In this document: positions 49,465 through 58,895 of the stretch, piece by piece
How positions within the stretch are numbered: position 1 is the first letter of the stretch
How the letters are laid out: every line of letters begins with the position of its first letter
NCBI GenBank assembly: GCA_013376995.1
Contig: JACAAZ010000006.1
Coordinates: 1-64,000 of the forward strand
Direction of reading: 5' to 3'
DNA length: 64,000 bases
Origin: Bacteroidota bacterium
GTDB taxonomy: Bacteria; Bacteroidota; Bacteroidia; Bacteroidales; UBA4417
Position numbers and translations under genes: made by a program
Notes under the pieces: generated by a model
Seen by the model: only the letters and a program-made list of their open reading frames with translations
What the model was told of the DNA's origin: nothing
The model's database searches: none

Positions 49465-52400
49465 ATGGAAAAGAAGAAATTTAAGGAATTCTTTGCTACC
49501 AGTTGGGCAATTGATAACAAGACCAGTATTTATGTGCTGGCGATCTTTATCACATTGTTGGGTATCCAAAGTTATATGAACATTCCCAAGGAACAGTTCC
49601 CTGAGATCATTATTCCTACAATCATGGTGAATACGGTGTACCCGGGAACTTCACCATCGGATATGGAAAACCTGGTTACCCGGCCAATTGAAAAACAATT
49701 AAAAGGGGTAAATGGAGTAAAAAAGATCACCAGCAATTCCTTACAGGATTTTTCGATTGTAGTTATTGAATTTTATACTTCTGTTGATGTAGCAGAAGCA
49801 AAGCAGAGGGTAAAAGATGCTGTTGATAAAGCAGGAACCGACCTGCCTAACAACCTGCCCAAGTCACCGGATGTCATGGAGATCGATTTCTCCGAAATCC
49901 CCATCATGTATATACAGCTATCCGGAAAATATGACCTGGAGCGGCTGAAGAAATATGCGGATGTTGCTCAGGATAAGATTGAGGGATTGAAGGAAATAAC
50001 CCGAGTGGATATTGTTGGAGCACTGGATCGTGAGATCCAGATAGATGCAGATATTTATCGCATGCAGGCTGCAAATGTCACATTTTCGGATATTCAGCGA
50101 GCTATATCTTCAGAGAATCTTACCATATCAGCTGGAAGCATAAGCAGTTATGGTATGAAAAGGTCTATCCGGGTTGTTGGTCAGTTTAACAACATAGATG
50201 TGATCAGGAACCTGGCGTTCAAATCATCGAGCGGGGCCCTTGTTTATCTCAAGGATATTGCAACGATCACTGATGGGTTTAAGGAACAGGAAAGTTTCTC
50301 AAGGTTAAATGGTGAGAATGTTATCACCCTGAATGTTATCAAGAAATCCGGGCAAAACCTGATCAATGCTTCTGATAAGATCAAGGATCTCATTAAGAAG
50401 GATCTGCAGGGGAAGGCCTATCCTACTGACCTGAAAGTAACGGTTACAGGTGATATGTCGCGTTACACCCGCAACACACTTGAAGAGCTGAACAATACCA
50501 TTGTGCTGGGATTCATCCTGGTAACCATCATACTTATGTTCTTCATGGGATTCACCAATGCATTTTTTGTCGGTTTATCCGTTCCCTTGTCTATGTTTGT
50601 GGCGTATATGATCATGCCAAGCCTGGGATTTACCATGAACATGATCGTGATGTTCGGGTTCATCTTTGCCCTTGGGATTGTAGTGGATGATGCTATTGTT
50701 GTTATTGAGAATACGCACCGCATCCATAAGAAGGAGCCTGACATTATCAAGGCTGCCAAGCAGGCGGCTGGTGAAGTTTTCCTGCCTATCCTCTCAGGTA
50801 CTCTCACAACACTGGCACCATTCTTTCCGCTTGCGTTCTGGCCCGGTATTGTTGGGAAGTTCATGTATTACATGCCAGTAACCCTCATTTTGACCCTCTT
50901 TGCTTCACTTTTCGTAGCTTACGTTTTCAACCCCGTTTTTGCCACAACATTCATGCGTCATGAATATGATGAACCCGATACGAAAAAATCGAGGCGAATT
51001 ATGTGGAGGAACATTTTCATTGCCCTTGGATTATCTGTTATCCCTTACCTGGTTTTTGCCGCAAAACATTCTGAGGTTGCATTTGGAATCGGGAATTTCT
51101 TCGTGTTTGTTGCTTTGCTTATCCTCTTCTACCACAGGGTTCTAAAGCTTATGATTGCATGGTGGCAGGAAACAGCCTGGCCTTACCTGATGGAGATCTA
51201 TCACCGTCAGCTTGTATTCTTCCTGAAGGGTAAGAATCCTTATGTACTCCTTGGTGCAATTACCGTCTTATTCTTTGCAACCTTTTTCCTTGTAGGTGCC
51301 AGGAAACCAAAAGTGTTGTTCTTCCCTGATAATATGCCGAATACAATTAATGTTTTCGTCAAATTGCCGGTTGGAACTGATCAGAAGGTAACGGACTCAG
51401 TTACTAAAGTGGTTGAAGGCAGGATTAATGGTGTCCTTGGTAAGAACAATCCCAATGTTGAATCTGTAATCACAAATGTAGCCACTGGTGCCGGTGAAGG
51501 AATGTTCGACCGTTCTTCCTCCTCTGAAAAGGGTAAGGTGACTGTTAATTTTGTTGAGTATAAATTCCGGCAAAAAGGAATCAATACAACCAATTACCTT
51601 GATCAGTTCCGTGAAGCCGTTAAAGGTATTCCAGGAGCCGAAATCAATGTAGAAAAAAACAGGATGGGTCCTCCGACCGGTAAACCGATCAACATTGAAG
51701 TAACAGGTGAGAACCTTGATGACCTGATCCATGATGCTGAAGCTTTCCAGAATTACCTGGATTCCATCCAGATACCGGGAGTGGAAGATCTGAAGACTGA
51801 TTTCACTGCCATCAAGCCGGAAATAGTCCTGAATATTGATCGTACCCGTGCCAACATTGAAGGAATCTCGACGGGCCAGATCGCTCAGGAGATTAGAACT
51901 GCAGTTTTAGGACTGGAAGTGTCGAAGTACAAGGAAGGGGAAGATGAGTACCCGATCCAGCTTAAATATTCAAAGGAGACCAGGGAGAATGTCAATAACC
52001 TGCTCAACCTGAAGATCACTTACAGGGATATGAACAGCGGCTTGCTTCGTTCCATCCCGTTATCATCGGTAGCAACCATTGGATACACTGATACCTACGG
52101 TGGAATTAAGCGTCAGAACCTGAAAAGGATCATTACCATCTCGAGTGATGTGCTCTCTGGCTATACTGCAAATGAGATCGTGCCTCAAATCGAGAAGCTG
52201 GCAGCTTCATTCCCAAAACATGAAGGAATTGATATTTCACTTACCGGTGAACAGGTTGACCAGCAGGAGGCAGCAAGTTTCCTCTCGATGGCCATGATGA
52301 TAGCCATTGGATTGATATTCTTTATCCTGATCACACAGTTCAACTCTCTGAGTAAGGCGTTACTGATCCTTAGCGAAGTATTCTTCAGCATTATTGGTGT

Positions 52401-52881
52401 GCTGCTGGGAATTGTGATTTTCAATATGGATATTTCAATCATTATGACCGGTCTGGGTATAGTAGCCCTGGGAGGAATTGTTGTAAGAAACGGAATCCTG
52501 ATCGTTGAATTCATTGACACGCTCAAGGAGAGAGGATTAAAAACCAGGAACGCTATCATACAGGCTGGTAAAATCCGTGTTACCCCGGTAATTCTTACTG
52601 CTTCAGCAACCATCCTCGGATTGGTTCCTTTAGCTATCGGATTGAACCTTAACTTTATGACCCTCTTAACTGAGCTGAATCCACATATTCATGTAGGGGG
52701 TGATAATGTAATGTTCTGGGGCCCATTGTCCTGGACAATCATATTTGGCCTTAGCTTCGCTACCTTCCTTACACTGATCTTTGTTCCCGCCATGTATTAC
52801 ATCACCTATGTGATGAAAATCAGAATGGCCAGGAGAAAGTCAAACAGGATTTACCGGAAACAATTAGCCAAAACAGCGTAA
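49465..52881 (+). CDS. RND family efflux permease
   Basis: 1138 residues, a proton-driven inner-membrane exporter. N-terminal NIPKEQFPEIIIPTIMVNTV and PGTSPSDMENLVTRPIEKQL are standard, and the proton-relay aspartates are in FALGIVVDDAIVVIENTHRI. The C-terminal TM block has GGIVVRNGILIVEFIDTLKE and RVTPVILTASATILGLVP. It is roughly 90 residues longer than common pumps: the cytoplasmic middle loop carries two additional hydrophobic stretches (IFIALGLSVIPYLVFAA and VFVALLILFYHRVL). Substrate (drugs, bile salts, metals or fatty acids) is not readable. It is the last gene of the TetR operon. Confidence 0.95.
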   Translation: MEKKKFKEFFATSWAIDNKTSIYVLAIFITLLGIQSYMNIPKEQFPEIIIPTIMVNTVYPGTSPSDMENLVTRPIEKQLKGVNGVKKITSNSLQDFSIVVIEFYTSVDVAEAKQRVKDAVDKAGTDLPNNLPKSPDVMEIDFSEIPIMYIQLSGKYDLERLKKYADVAQDKIEGLKEITRVDIVGALDREIQIDADIYRMQAANVTFSDIQRAISSENLTISAGSISSYGMKRSIRVVGQFNNIDVIRNLAFKSSSGALVYLKDIATITDGFKEQESFSRLNGENVITLNVIKKSGQNLINASDKIKDLIKKDLQGKAYPTDLKVTVTGDMSRYTRNTLEELNNTIVLGFILVTIILMFFMGFTNAFFVGLSVPLSMFVAYMIMPSLGFTMNMIVMFGFIFALGIVVDDAIVVIENTHRIHKKEPDIIKAAKQAAGEVFLPILSGTLTTLAPFFPLAFWPGIVGKFMYYMPVTLILTLFASLFVAYVFNPVFATTFMRHEYDEPDTKKSRRIMWRNIFIALGLSVIPYLVFAAKHSEVAFGIGNFFVFVALLILFYHRVLKLMIAWWQETAWPYLMEIYHRQLVFFLKGKNPYVLLGAITVLFFATFFLVGARKPKVLFFPDNMPNTINVFVKLPVGTDQKVTDSVTKVVEGRINGVLGKNNPNVESVITNVATGAGEGMFDRSSSSEKGKVTVNFVEYKFRQKGINTTNYLDQFREAVKGIPGAEINVEKNRMGPPTGKPINIEVTGENLDDLIHDAEAFQNYLDSIQIPGVEDLKTDFTAIKPEIVLNIDRTRANIEGISTGQIAQEIRTAVLGLEVSKYKEGEDEYPIQLKYSKETRENVNNLLNLKITYRDMNSGLLRSIPLSSVATIGYTDTYGGIKRQNLKRIITISSDVLSGYTANEIVPQIEKLAASFPKHEGIDISLTGEQVDQQEAASFLSMAMMIAIGLIFFILITQFNSLSKALLILSEVFFSIIGVLLGIVIFNMDISIIMTGLGIVALGGIVVRNGILIVEFIDTLKERGLKTRNAIIQAGKIRVTPVILTASATILGLVPLAIGLNLNFMTLLTELNPHIHVGGDNVMFWGPLSWTIIFGLSFATFLTLIFVPAMYYITYVMKIRMARRKSNRIYRKQLAKTA

Positions 52882-52931
52882 TTGCAACACATTATTTTGT
52901 GTGAAAAATATGATATAATTATGTTTTAAAT

Positions 52932-53018
52932 TCTTAGTGAATTCTTTGTGGCTTTGTGGCTTCGTGGCAGATTTTATTGCCACAAAGTCACAAAAACACA
53001 AAGTAAACACAAAGGAAT
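52932..53018. repeat. CTTTGTGGC-type inverted repeat element
   Basis: The left arm reads TTCTTTGTGGCTTTGTGGCT then TCGTGGCA; the right arm reads TGCCACAAAGTCACAAAAAC then ACAAAG. The arms are inverted around a short ATTTTA-type loop, each built of 8-9 bp CTTTGTGG words. Similar CTTTGTGTCTTTGTGG intergenic elements are common in Bacteroidota genomes. Confidence 0.85.
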
Positions 53019-53125
53019 TGCTTCAGACCTATCTCAGGCTGTATAAATCATTAGAGGAAGTTTGCAAATTTGGTAAGCTGCTCTGATGATTTTTTTATTC
53101 GAACTGGCAGCATTCGGGATAAGAA

Positions 53126-53157
53126 GTTGATCTTTTTATTATTTTAGCATAGATTTG
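53126..53157 (+). promoter_or_regulatory. Promoter of the hybrid histidine kinase gene
   Basis: GTTG (53126-53129) is followed after 20 nt by TAGATTTG (53150-53157), a good -33/-7 pair. It predicts a leader of about 38 nt before the ATG at 53202. Confidence 0.65.
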
Positions 53158-53201
53158 CTTGAAGCTACCTTAACTCATCCTTCCAATAGTCGTTTTCATT
53201 C

Positions 53202-56195
53202 ATGTTTCCAACTAAGAAAGAAGCCGGGCATTTAACGAATCAATTTCTTACCAGTGCTGCCCGCTATTTTACTGCAACCGAAAACTGGCAAAACGACATC
53301 AGGCATCTCCTTGCCAAACTCACACTGATTACAGGGTCCAGCAGGGTTAGTCTTCAACAATGGCAGTCAAAATCAAATTCAGAACATCAAGTCTTTGAAT
53401 TAACCCGAACCTGGTGCAGATCCAGCGACCTGGACAATGAAGGACTGTATGTTGTCTGCAGGGGCAAAGCAAAAGTCGAACTTCTCAAATTGCTTTGTTC
53501 CGGCCAGCAAATTCATCTATTATCTTCTGAAGCTAAGGCAGGCTGGAATGTCGAACTCAATGAATTTGGTATAGAATCATATTCAGGATTTCCCATCCTC
53601 GTAAATGAGAAACTATGGGGTGTTCTTGGTTTTGAGTTTACTTTGGGAAGCAAAACATGGGACTCATCTGAACTGAGTATATTGTCTGCTTTTACTGCAC
53701 TCCTGGGAAGTATAATTGAAAATGAACAGACTTCGCCAGCCGATCACCTTAATAATTCCTATTTTGAAGAACTTTTCCACAGTTCGCCTGCCGCGATTGT
53801 TGTGCTTGACCAGAATGGAATTGTTGAGAGCGTGAACAGGGAATTTACCAGGCTGTTTCAATATGAGCAGGCTGAGATCAAAGGACGTAAAATTGATGAG
53901 TTTTTGCCTTCTGATTTTGACAAGGAATCCGCTGTCCAACTTACCGACAGGATACTTGAGGGTGAACGGATAGCGCATGAAGGAGTAAGATACAGAAAAG
54001 ACGGTTCCCCGGTTTTCGTTACCATTGTTGGAACCCAGTCGCAGCCTGATCATAAGCAGCCTCGGGTATACAGCATCTATTACGATATCACCGATAAGGT
54101 AATTGCACAGGAAAAGCTGAAGGAGAGCCAGGCTCGTTTCGAATTATTGTTTGAATCAGCCAATGATGCAATATTTCTTTTGAAGGAAGGGATTGTTTTT
54201 GAGTGCAATGCCCGTACCCTTGAGATGTTTAAATGTACACGTGAAGAGATCATTGGCAGGACGGCTATAGATCTAAGCCCCCAACGTCAGCCAAACGGAA
54301 TTCCTTCTTTAAAGCTTGCCGTCAAATATAACAAGGCTGCTCAAGGCCATGCGCAACAATCATTTGAGTGGATGCATCAGCGTCTTGACGGCTCCCAGTT
54401 TATGGCCGAAGTAAGTATAAACGTCTTTGAATGGAAAGGTGAATCCTTTGCACAGGCAATTGTGAGGGATATCACAAGGCGAAAGAAAACAGAAACATTA
54501 CTCAGGCAGCGATTTGAGTTCATAACATTTCTCAGCAGGGTTTCTGCAGATCTGATAAATCTTGAATCTGATAAGATTGATGAATCCATAAATGAATTGC
54601 TGGCATATTCAGGTTCCTTTAGCGGAAGCAACAGAGCTTTCGTTTATTTGATCAACCATGAAGCAATTCAACTTCACTTATCCTACAAATGGATTGCAGA
54701 TACTTCGGTATCAGCTTTTGTTCTGGATCAGATACTAATTTCCGATCTGCCGGGAGTTTATCAGAAATTAGTAAAGGGGGAAACGGTAATTAAAGCGGTT
54801 CCTCTTATGAATACCAGGTCAGAAGAGGCATTGCTGGCTGAAATATTGGATTTGTCCAACATTGTTTCCTATGTGATTACCCCCCTGACCGTTTCCGGAA
54901 AGTTCATGGGAATGATCGCTTACTTTGCTGATAAGGAATTTGAGGAATGGAATGATGAGGCCGTCAATCCGCTCAAACTTACAAGCCAGATGATAGCAAA
55001 TGCTATTGAACGGAGCAGGGTAGAGCATGAATTGAAAAATGCAAAGGAAAAAGCCGTAGAATCTGATAAGTTGAAAACCGCTTTCCTTTCCAGCATGTCG
55101 CATGAGATCCGTACTCCTATGAATCACATCCTGGGATTTATAGAGTTACTGAAAGATCCCGGGCTTACGGAAAAGGAAAAGAAGGAATTCATGACCATTG
55201 TAAAAAGCAGTGGGAACCTCCTTCTCAAACTGATCGATGATATTATCGATATTGCCAAGCTTGAATCCGGGCAGTTACTGATTAACCAGGTTGACCTTGA
55301 CCTCGATAAATTCATGGATGACCTGTATATTTCCTTCAGTGATCAACTGAGGTCTATAGGAAAAGGCAGGATTGAATTCAAGATTTTGAAGCCGGAAAGG
55401 CTGGCTACCAAGACCATAAAAACGGATCCCCTGCGCCTTCAACAGATTGTTTCAAACCTGCTTTCAAACGCTTTGAAGTTTACACTTGAAGGGAAGATTA
55501 CATTCGGTTACACACTGTATTCAGATAATAAGCTGCATTTCTTTGTAGAAGATACGGGGATAGGAATACCTGAAGAAAAGCACTTGGAAGTTTTTGAGAG
55601 ATTCAGGCAACTGGACAGCAGTTACGCCAGGGAATACAGCGGGACCGGGCTGGGTTTGGCCATATCAAAAGGGTTGGTAGAATTGATGCAGGGAGAAATC
55701 GGGTTGGATTCGGAACCAGGTATGGGATCAAGATTCTTTTTCACAATCCCGTTTACACCTGTCAAACACAAGACCGAAGATACAGGATTGAAGTCATTGG
55801 CTACCAATGAATACAATTTTTCTGGTAAAACAGTTCTGGTAGTTGAAGACGATGAAATCAATTTCAGGTTCCTCGAGATCGTCATTCACAAGACGAAAGC
55901 GAAAGTGATCCGTGCACTTACAGGTAGGGAAGCTATCGATATTTCACTGGGACAGGCTATTGACCTTGTCCTGATGGATATTCAAATCCCTTTGATAGAT
56001 GGTTATATTGCGACAGCTGAAATTAAAAAGGTGAAGCCTGATTTGCGGATTGTTGCACAAACCGCGCATGCCCTGGCTGAAGAAAAGACCAAATGCCTGG
56101 AATCAGGTGCTGATGACTATTTATCAAAGCCAATCAATCGCAGGGACCTTCTCTCAAAAATGTCATTATTTCTCGGTGAAAAGAAAAATTCTTAA
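53202..56195 (+). CDS. Hybrid sensor histidine kinase/response regulator (GAF-PAS-PAS-GAF-HK-REC)
   Basis: 997 residues without a signal peptide or clear membrane helix, so probably a cytosolic sensor. Order: GAF-like (about 20-175), PAS (about 188-300, HSSPAAIVVLDQNGIVESVN), PAS (about 310-430, FESANDAIFLLKEGIVFECN), GAF-like (about 445-610), HisKA with phospho-His634 in SMSHEIRTPMNHILGF, HATPase (LLSNALKFT, DTGIGIPEEK, GTGLGLAISKGLV) and a receiver with Asp926 in LVLMDIQIPLIDGY. No DNA-binding output is fused and no response regulator gene is adjacent, so the partner is unknown. It has its own promoter. Confidence 0.95.
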   Translation: MFPTKKEAGHLTNQFLTSAARYFTATENWQNDIRHLLAKLTLITGSSRVSLQQWQSKSNSEHQVFELTRTWCRSSDLDNEGLYVVCRGKAKVELLKLLCSGQQIHLLSSEAKAGWNVELNEFGIESYSGFPILVNEKLWGVLGFEFTLGSKTWDSSELSILSAFTALLGSIIENEQTSPADHLNNSYFEELFHSSPAAIVVLDQNGIVESVNREFTRLFQYEQAEIKGRKIDEFLPSDFDKESAVQLTDRILEGERIAHEGVRYRKDGSPVFVTIVGTQSQPDHKQPRVYSIYYDITDKVIAQEKLKESQARFELLFESANDAIFLLKEGIVFECNARTLEMFKCTREEIIGRTAIDLSPQRQPNGIPSLKLAVKYNKAAQGHAQQSFEWMHQRLDGSQFMAEVSINVFEWKGESFAQAIVRDITRRKKTETLLRQRFEFITFLSRVSADLINLESDKIDESINELLAYSGSFSGSNRAFVYLINHEAIQLHLSYKWIADTSVSAFVLDQILISDLPGVYQKLVKGETVIKAVPLMNTRSEEALLAEILDLSNIVSYVITPLTVSGKFMGMIAYFADKEFEEWNDEAVNPLKLTSQMIANAIERSRVEHELKNAKEKAVESDKLKTAFLSSMSHEIRTPMNHILGFIELLKDPGLTEKEKKEFMTIVKSSGNLLLKLIDDIIDIAKLESGQLLINQVDLDLDKFMDDLYISFSDQLRSIGKGRIEFKILKPERLATKTIKTDPLRLQQIVSNLLSNALKFTLEGKITFGYTLYSDNKLHFFVEDTGIGIPEEKHLEVFERFRQLDSSYAREYSGTGLGLAISKGLVELMQGEIGLDSEPGMGSRFFFTIPFTPVKHKTEDTGLKSLATNEYNFSGKTVLVVEDDEINFRFLEIVIHKTKAKVIRALTGREAIDISLGQAIDLVLMDIQIPLIDGYIATAEIKKVKPDLRIVAQTAHALAEEKTKCLESGADDYLSKPINRRDLLSKMSLFLGEKKNS

Positions 56196-56252
56196 CCTTT
56201 ATTAATCTCTTCAATTCAAACAGGTTATTTAAGATAATTCAGTATTTTTTCT

Positions 56253-56260
56253 TAAATTTG
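56253..56260 (+). promoter_or_regulatory. -7 promoter element for the glycogen-synthase-like gene
   Basis: TAAATTTG is an exact TAnnTTTG match 14 bp before the ATG at 56275 and 26 bp before the next in-frame ATG at 56287. The predicted start of transcription (about 56267) favours translation from 56287. Confidence 0.5.
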
Positions 56261-56274
56261 CCCTCCATTTAAAG

Positions 56275-57108
56275 ATGGGCAAATCTATGGAGAAAACAAA
56301 GGTTTTATTTGTCTCACAAGATATCACTCCGTTCCTGAAGGATAGCCCTATGGGTTTAATATCCAGGCATTTGCCTCAGGGGATCCAGGAAAGGGGGCGT
56401 GAAATACGCACGTTCATGCCACGATTTGGTAGCATCAATGAACGACGTAACCAGCTTCACGAAGTTATCCGCTTGTCGGGTATGAACCTGATCATAGATG
56501 ATACTGACCATTCCCTGATCATTAAAGTTGCCTCGATACAGTCTGCCAGGATGCAGATTTATTTCATAGACAACGAAGATTATTTCCATCGGAAATTTGT
56601 ATTCCGGGATAAGAATAATGCTTTTTTCAACGATAATGATGAGCGATCAATATTCTTTTCCAGGGGGGTAATTGAAACTGTGAAAAAACTTGGATGGGCC
56701 CCTGATATCGTGCATTGTCATGGATGGATGACCAGCCTGGTGCCTTTGTATATTAAGAAAGCCTACAATGACAATCCATTGTTCAGTGACACACGGATAA
56801 TCATGTCGATTTATGATGATGACTTTTCTGAGGCATTGGATGTTAATTTTGCTTCGAAAATCAAGTATGAAAATATCGCGGCCAAAGATCTTAAACACTA
56901 TAAGAAGCCAAACTTCGTTAACATGATGAAGGCAGCCATTGATTTTTCAGACGGAGTTGTGATCGGGAGCCAGGAAATAAATCCTGAAATTTCGGAATAC
57001 CTTGCACAAGTAGGGAAACCCGTTCTTCCGTTTAATTCTTCTGATAAGTATATTGATGCCTATAATGAATTTTATGAAGAAGTTCTCCAGGCGCAACCTG
57101 TCGAATAG
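56275..57108 (+). CDS. Glycogen/starch synthase-like protein, N-terminal domain only
   Basis: 277 residues resembling the N-terminal Rossmann domain of GT5 glycogen synthases: KVLFVSQDITPFL, GISRHLPQG-type ISRHLPQGIQERGREIRTF, IYFIDNEDYF, DERSIFFSRGVIETVKKLGW and DIVHCHGWMTSLVPLYIKKA. The C-terminal nucleotide-sugar domain of a full-length synthase (about 480 residues) is absent and the KxGGLAD loop is not recognisable (LKDSPMG here). Short forms of this kind recur in Bacteroidota beside DUF4270 and glmS genes, as here. Catalysis is doubtful; a regulatory or envelope-linked role is possible. Start may be 56287. Confidence 0.82.
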   Translation: MGKSMEKTKVLFVSQDITPFLKDSPMGLISRHLPQGIQERGREIRTFMPRFGSINERRNQLHEVIRLSGMNLIIDDTDHSLIIKVASIQSARMQIYFIDNEDYFHRKFVFRDKNNAFFNDNDERSIFFSRGVIETVKKLGWAPDIVHCHGWMTSLVPLYIKKAYNDNPLFSDTRIIMSIYDDDFSEALDVNFASKIKYENIAAKDLKHYKKPNFVNMMKAAIDFSDGVVIGSQEINPEISEYLAQVGKPVLPFNSSDKYIDAYNEFYEEVLQAQPVE

Positions 57109-57157
57109 TTTTTCAAACCGTTAACGATTTAAATTAACTGATCTAATTCTGCCGGCC

Positions 57158-58477
57158 TTGAATGCATACCGATTTGCCAAACGTTTAGTTTTTTCCCTGG
57201 TTTCTTTGTTGATTGTATTTTCCTGTAAGAAGGATCTCAATCTTGTTGGATTGGATTTGATATCTCCGGATGAACTCCTGAAGCTTGGTTATGTTGACAC
57301 TGTTCATATCGATGCTTATTCTGTAGCTGACGATTCAATCAAAACTTTCGATTTATCCGCAGCTCTTGTGGGTAGTACAAACGATCCTGTTTTTGGACGT
57401 ACAACTGCTAACTGGTTTGGGCAGATCAATCTTGCGGTCGAACCTACCAATTTTGGTACAAATGCAGTCTGTGATTCAGCCTTTCTTATGCTTCCCTATT
57501 CGGGTTCCTACGGTGATACTATGAGTAATATGACAGTCCATATTTATCCCCTTCTGGAAGATATTCTGGACTCGGTTCACAAATATTCAAATGCCACCAT
57601 TCAATACGATGTAAATAACCCACTTGGCGAACTCACTTTTACTCCCCGTCCACACGACAGCATTTATTTTGATGGAGCAAAGAATGCCCCTTACCTTCGT
57701 ATCCGTCTGAATTATCACTTTGGTGCAAGCATTGTCAATGCTGATACATCCGATCTTGCTACCAATGCAAAATTTGTGAAGTTATTTAAAGGCATTGCCA
57801 TGGTAGCTGATCCATCTCAAGGTGTCGGTACCGGTGCAATCCTCCAGTTTGCTGTTACGAGTGGTACCAGCAGGATTGATATGTATTACCACAATGCTAC
57901 CGATACCTCCACCTATAAGTTCTATATCAATTCGAATTGCAAGAGGTTCAATCATTTTGAACACGAAAACTACCAGGGGGCGTCACCAATACTTCAGCAG
58001 CAGATTGCCGGTGACAGCCTGCTCGGGGATAAGTTCCTGTTTGTTCAGGCGAATGGGGGGATTAAAGTAAAGCTGCGATTCCCTTATATCAAGAATTGGG
58101 CGAAATCACAAAAAGTAATCATCAACGATGCCAGGTTGATACTAACAAATGCTTCGCCTTCAGCAAGCTTTCCAGCACCGTCTACCATCTCCATATACCC
58201 GATTGCAGATGATGGAACAATCTCTACTTCCTACCTGATTGACGACTCCGAAACCTATTATGATTTTGGAGGAAGCTATATGGCTTCAGGAAACTATGAA
58301 TTCAGGCTGACAAGGTATATCCAGCAGATATTGACAGGAGCCGGGAAGGATAACGGCCTGTTCCTGTTAATTCCGGGTTCGTCAGTACAAGGTGGCCGCC
58401 TCGTTCTTAATGGTACCAAGTCGCCTTCTTCACCTCTTAAGTTGTATATTAAATACACAGTAGTCAAGGACAATTAA
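57158..58477 (+). CDS. DUF4270 family lipoprotein
   Basis: 439 residues with a lipoprotein signal (LVSLLIVFSCKKD, cysteine near residue 23) and the family pattern NLVGLDLISPDELLKLGYVD, followed by GSTNDPVFGRTTANWFGQIN. The body is beta-rich with repeated SAFLMLPYSG-type strands and the C-terminal FRLTRYIQQIL and SSPLKLYIKY. The start codon is TTG; no in-frame ATG lies near, so the signal peptide requires this or a similar non-ATG start. DUF4270 proteins are Bacteroidota-specific outer-membrane or surface lipoproteins of unknown role. The glycogen-synthase-like gene is 49 bp upstream. Confidence 0.88.
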   Translation: MNAYRFAKRLVFSLVSLLIVFSCKKDLNLVGLDLISPDELLKLGYVDTVHIDAYSVADDSIKTFDLSAALVGSTNDPVFGRTTANWFGQINLAVEPTNFGTNAVCDSAFLMLPYSGSYGDTMSNMTVHIYPLLEDILDSVHKYSNATIQYDVNNPLGELTFTPRPHDSIYFDGAKNAPYLRIRLNYHFGASIVNADTSDLATNAKFVKLFKGIAMVADPSQGVGTGAILQFAVTSGTSRIDMYYHNATDTSTYKFYINSNCKRFNHFEHENYQGASPILQQQIAGDSLLGDKFLFVQANGGIKVKLRFPYIKNWAKSQKVIINDARLILTNASPSASFPAPSTISIYPIADDGTISTSYLIDDSETYYDFGGSYMASGNYEFRLTRYIQQILTGAGKDNGLFLLIPGSSVQGGRLVLNGTKSPSSPLKLYIKYTVVKDN

Positions 58478-58895
58478 TTGTCGGATCAAATCGTGAATCA
58501 TCTGGTATTTAAAATAATTGTATGAGATATCAATTCCGGTTTCTTTGAGTTTACTGGTAATAATTGATTCACAATATGCAGGGACAGGGATTTCTTAAGA
58601 ATATGGTTTTCAGCAAACTGTTTTACCGGAATACCAGCTTTCAAATAAATTAATGATAATGGTTTATGTCCGCTTATTTCGGATACCATTCATTTCAACT
58701 TCAGCCTTGAAATGATACTGATTTACAAGGCAATCACAAAGAAATTCAACCAGTCTATTACAAATCAGGGTTGTGTAAATTAATGTTCTAAGAACTTACG
58801 TTAAGAAAGAAATAGTAAATTTGACAAGCATTATAAAAGGTTCGATTTAAAGTTGTTGTTGATTTTCTAATGTCTCATCCAGATACTCTACTCAT
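58478..58895. other. Spacer before glmS with possible gene remnant
   Basis: 418 bp. On the minus strand between about 58790 and 58490, fragments of open frame occur in different frames: one reads RLVEFLCDCLVNQYHFKAEV, one is the ORF-track frame 58498-58689 with KAGIPVKQFAENHILKKS, and one reads IPVPAYCESIITSKLKETGI. They look like a frameshifted relic, but no family is recognised. The glmS -7 box lies at 58816-58823. Confidence 0.3.
58816..58823 (+). promoter_or_regulatory. -7 promoter element for glmS
   Basis: TAAATTTG is an exact TAnnTTTG match 72 bp before the glmS ATG. No -33 TTTG was seen at standard spacing. No glmS ribozyme-like fold was recognised in the leader. Confidence 0.5.

Larger units (their letters stand above)
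52882..53201. other. Spacer with a dispersed repeat and the kinase promoter
   Basis: The 320-bp gene-free stretch contains the CTTTGTGGC inverted repeat (52932-53018) near the RND stop and a complete promoter (53126-53157) near the kinase start. No intrinsic terminator with a T tract was found; the inverted repeat may serve. Confidence 0.65.

Noticed and set aside
58498-58689. Minus-strand ORF of 63 residues as a real gene
   Set aside because: No recognisable family, no signal peptide, and neighbouring protein-like traces are in other frames. It was noted only as a possible relic.
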